This document shows, piece after piece, positions 62,801-64,000 of a DNA stretch of 64,000 nucleotides (position 1 is its first letter; each line of letters begins with the position of its first letter). A program made the position numbers and the translations under genes. The stretch spans positions 455,586-519,585 of the forward strand of contig SJCO01000004.1 of assembly GCA_005217565.1 (NCBI GenBank). The letters run 5' to 3'. The DNA is from Puteibacter caeruleilacunae. GTDB lineage: Bacteria > Bacteroidota > Bacteroidia > Bacteroidales > Prolixibacteraceae. Under the pieces are notes generated by a model. It did not search any database. It worked only from the letters and a program-made list of their open reading frames with translations, and was not told the DNA's origin.

Positions 62801-64000
62801 ATCTCCATTTGATGCAATTAGTTTCGATGATACTACATTATTGCTTTCGTCAACTAAATTGATATAAAGCTGATCACTTACATTGGTTCCATTACCATTT
62901 ACTTGATTATCATCCAATCCATTTACATCATGATAGATTGTACCTGCAACCGCAATATCGGTGAATGGAATTGTTACAGTACCAGTATTTACTGATTCTA
63001 ATCCTTCGTTGTCAACAACTTTATAACTTACAACAACATCATCAACATCATTTTCCGGATCAATAGCAACATCAAATAATGGCTGTCCTCCAGCAGTTGT
63101 AGTAACTTCAATGCCTCCAGCAGGTATAGCTGTATACCTTACACCATCAACAATAATGGCATCAACATTAGTAGGCATCTGGTTGATCTTGATTTTTGAA
63201 ATTGTTCCATCAATATCGGTTCCACTAAACTTGTTAGCCCAAACCACTATTTCAAGGTCTCCTCCAGGATTTTGTTGAATAGGCATACTTGCTACACCAG
63301 CAATAGGTGCGTCATTGTCAGGATTAATTGTAATGTTCACTTGTGCACTATTATAAGCGTAATCATTACCATCATATCCATTCCAAGTAAATGTTGTTTC
63401 TCCAAACCAATTTGCATTAGGGATAAAAACCAAATTACCCAATTCTATGGCATTGATCTCATCACCTTTATTTACTGTGACTCCATTTAATTGAAGCATT
63501 CCATTTTCTGGTAGAGTTTCAATTTTAACTTTCGTAAGAGCATCTCCCTCGATATCAATAAATTTATCACTAAAATCTGTCTCTTCGAAGGTTACATTTT
63601 GATCCTCAATGCCTGTTTTGGGTACATCCGAAATAACTGGTGGATCGTTAACTGGGTTTACTGTTATATCTACAATAGCAGATGAACAATCGTCATCAGT
63701 ATCACATAGTCTATAGGCAAAACTATCTGGTCCATTGTAATTCTCATTTGGAATATAGGTATATGTTCCATCAACATTAACAGTAACAGAACCATGTTGT
63801 GGAGCTGTTTTTAGCGACCAGATATTTCCACCATCAGTACTCTCAGTATCATTTGCTGTGAGATCTCCACTTATTGTAGTATCCTCATCAACACTAATGA
63901 CATCTGCATTTGCAATTGGATCGTCATTTTCCGATTCAATGTTTACAAATACTGTTGCTTCATCACAATCTCCATTTGCATCACAGATACGATAAATAAA
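59879..64000 (-). CDS. giant cell-surface protein with cadherin-like, HYR and Ig-like repeats and T9SS type B sorting domain (5' end outside window)
   Basis: At least 1373 residues; the frame stays open to base 64000, so the N-terminus is missing. Visible order: cadherin-like/tandem-95 repeats (about 1-280; VDEDTTISGDL, YTYIPNENYNGPDSFAYRLC), an SdrD_B-like domain (about 370-440; GTIYHDVNGLDDNQVNGNG), Ig/PKD-like repeats of about 80 aa with the sequence AG-D--IC (four copies, two before and two after the next block), and HYR domains (GICGYVVPDEQL, CPSGTIFTIG, CPGNMMQATD, CPEEISVEAS). The gliding-motility-associated C-terminal domain (about 85 aa; SPNGDGVNDTWKLKGI, VIFNRWGDEI) is a T9SS type B signal. 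It is probably a SprB-like adhesin exported with the adjacent PorP/SprF. Confidence 0.88.
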   Translation of the reverse strand, partial: FIYRICDANGDCDEATVFVNIESENDDPIANADVISVDEDTTISGDLTANDTESTDGGNIWSLKTAPQHGSVTVNVDGTYTYIPNENYNGPDSFAYRLCDTDDDCSSAIVDITVNPVNDPPVISDVPKTGIEDQNVTFEETDFSDKFIDIEGDALTKVKIETLPENGMLQLNGVTVNKGDEINAIELGNLVFIPNANWFGETTFTWNGYDGNDYAYNSAQVNITINPDNDAPIAGVASMPIQQNPGGDLEIVVWANKFSGTDIDGTISKIKINQMPTNVDAIIVDGVRYTAIPAGGIEVTTTAGGQPLFDVAIDPENDVDDVVVSYKVVDNEGLESVNTGTVTIPFTDIAVAGTIYHDVNGLDDNQVNGNGTNVSDQLYINLVDESNNVVSSKLIASNGDYEFTQVDGLEENSHFKLIITNREQIKGVTLSAATYPDGWTSTGEQIGPDPGSDGTIDGILEITTTDARITSANFGINGAMTVSAGDDATICSTHGGYVLKGVATNFTAAKWTTTGTGSFDDPTRLDAEYLPSDADIEDGQIQLTLTVTGVGVEEVLSDMMVLTIRPEGTVDAGLDASICMGESYQILDAFATEYESFVWTHDGNGNLENTNSLAPVYQPEINETGVVTITLTVKGKGLCPELADQMEISIADKPALTIPGNQFNFEISAGICGYVVPDEQLDAHATGCNNKVRVSHNFGAWGNPNSLKGAVFPVGITEVIWTATDEGGNETSATITIEVVDNETPEFVNCPSGTIFTIGLMPDNCKAGAIWSIPVAKDNCSEVNVAQTKGPAQGSLLESGDYEIEYTATDAAGNTAVCGFTIKVIDTENPIIVCPGNMMQATDNGRATWTSPAKSLSPALAGQNCPAELTWVVKNPNNSVNSGNDDVSGYEFAMGTSTVTYTYKEIESGQKSECTFLVTVSDEQVPDMDCPEEISVEASTLTCEATFAPVVPTATDNSGEDVVITYVVYNPDNTMSEVQHPGDVYNFAVGVNRIEWIAEDPYGNQFTCIQFVIVTYDVQGLDAYAGDDSSICSNSTFVSTTATAKDYTSLSWSTSGGGSFDNSSKLNPIYTPSTSDILDRVVTLTLTVSSGCASVESSMQLTIDPMVEANAGPDVTACFGEDVQIDMASANHYESILWTTSGDGELVDENTMQPTYIPEEGEKGMVVMNLTARGVDACGDQEVTSTMYIHYHEPLIVTTTAIDTIYGGTEAMLWADVEGGSGNYVYSWSPAPLVPNNNAKVASTVELTETTIFELTVTDVETDCQTTIQKQIYVEESADNLLNIKNGISPNGDGVNDTWKLKGIDKFPENEVIIFNRWGDEIKRFNNYNNEDVAWDGTNKHGAKVVDGTYYYVLIIPDVKKYSGWIQVMTSRK

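Noticed and set aside
1..64000. CRISPR arrays, tRNA/rRNA genes, insertion sequences, prophage or defence genes
   Set aside because: No regularly spaced repeats, tRNA cloverleaf, transposase motif or phage gene seen on either strand; covariance or HMM searches could still reveal small RNAs.

Overview
The window reads as chromosome of a Bacteroidota bacterium, most likely a marine or gut-type anaerobic member of the Bacteroidia (Marinilabiliales-like; inferred from gene content only). Evidence: SusC/SusD pairs, ECF sigma/FecR anti-sigma pairs, TonB-dependent receptors with STN and carboxypeptidase-regulatory domains, T9SS sorting domains of types A and B, PorP/SprF, the futalosine enzyme MqnB, AT-rich intergenic DNA, TAnnTTTG-type -7 boxes and few Shine-Dalgarno sequences. 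No tRNA, rRNA, CRISPR array, transposase or phage gene was seen.

Layout. 1-1662: two membrane transporters (YeiH-type and TauE/SafE-type), the second cut by an in-frame TAG. 1663-2257: a gene-free mosaic of hairpins that looks like a dispersed repeat. 2258-5689: a GH43-like lipoprotein and a TonB-dependent receptor separated by a long inverted repeat. 5750-6841 (-): a fused alkylation-repair protein (O6-alkylguanine alkyltransferase plus a MagIII/endonuclease III-like glycosylase with a Cys4 cluster). 7100-11085: a propeller protein carrying a T9SS tail and, convergent, a sulfatase. 11684-16845: a sigma/FecR/TonB receptor/DUF4249 operon.

16921-45772 is one large polysaccharide-utilisation region, all on the minus strand and read from high to low coordinates. 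It starts with ECF sigma, FecR, SusC-SusD and a second SusC-SusD whose SusC has lost its N-terminal domains. A second ECF sigma and FecR then lead into SusC-SusD, a GH29-like enzyme, a GH101 endo-alpha-N-acetylgalactosaminidase and two DUF2961/GH172 enzymes. The enzymes suggest that the second locus attacks mucin-type O-glycans or a glycan with furanose-like sugars. Between and after the GH172 genes lie remnants of a SusD gene and a third DUF2961 gene, traces of a collapsed second locus. Each of the two FecR-SusC gaps carries, on the opposite strand, a TAnnTTTG box over the susC start codon and a terminator hairpin 75-80 nt further on. This is the layout expected for DonS-like cis-antisense small RNAs that repress susC.

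45941-53537 holds housekeeping and small-metabolism genes: methyltransferase; a kinase plus inositol-monophosphatase-like pair; a rubredoxin-glutamate synthase FMN-domain fusion; mqnB; folE; an RNase H with an unrecognised N-terminal half. 53655-56680 has a GH97 glycosidase and a Tat-type aldo/keto reductase. 56827-64000 (-) is a T9SS/surface module: a very large HYR/cadherin-like protein with a type B sorting domain (5' end outside the window), then PorP/SprF, then a PorE-like TPR/PD40/OmpA protein.
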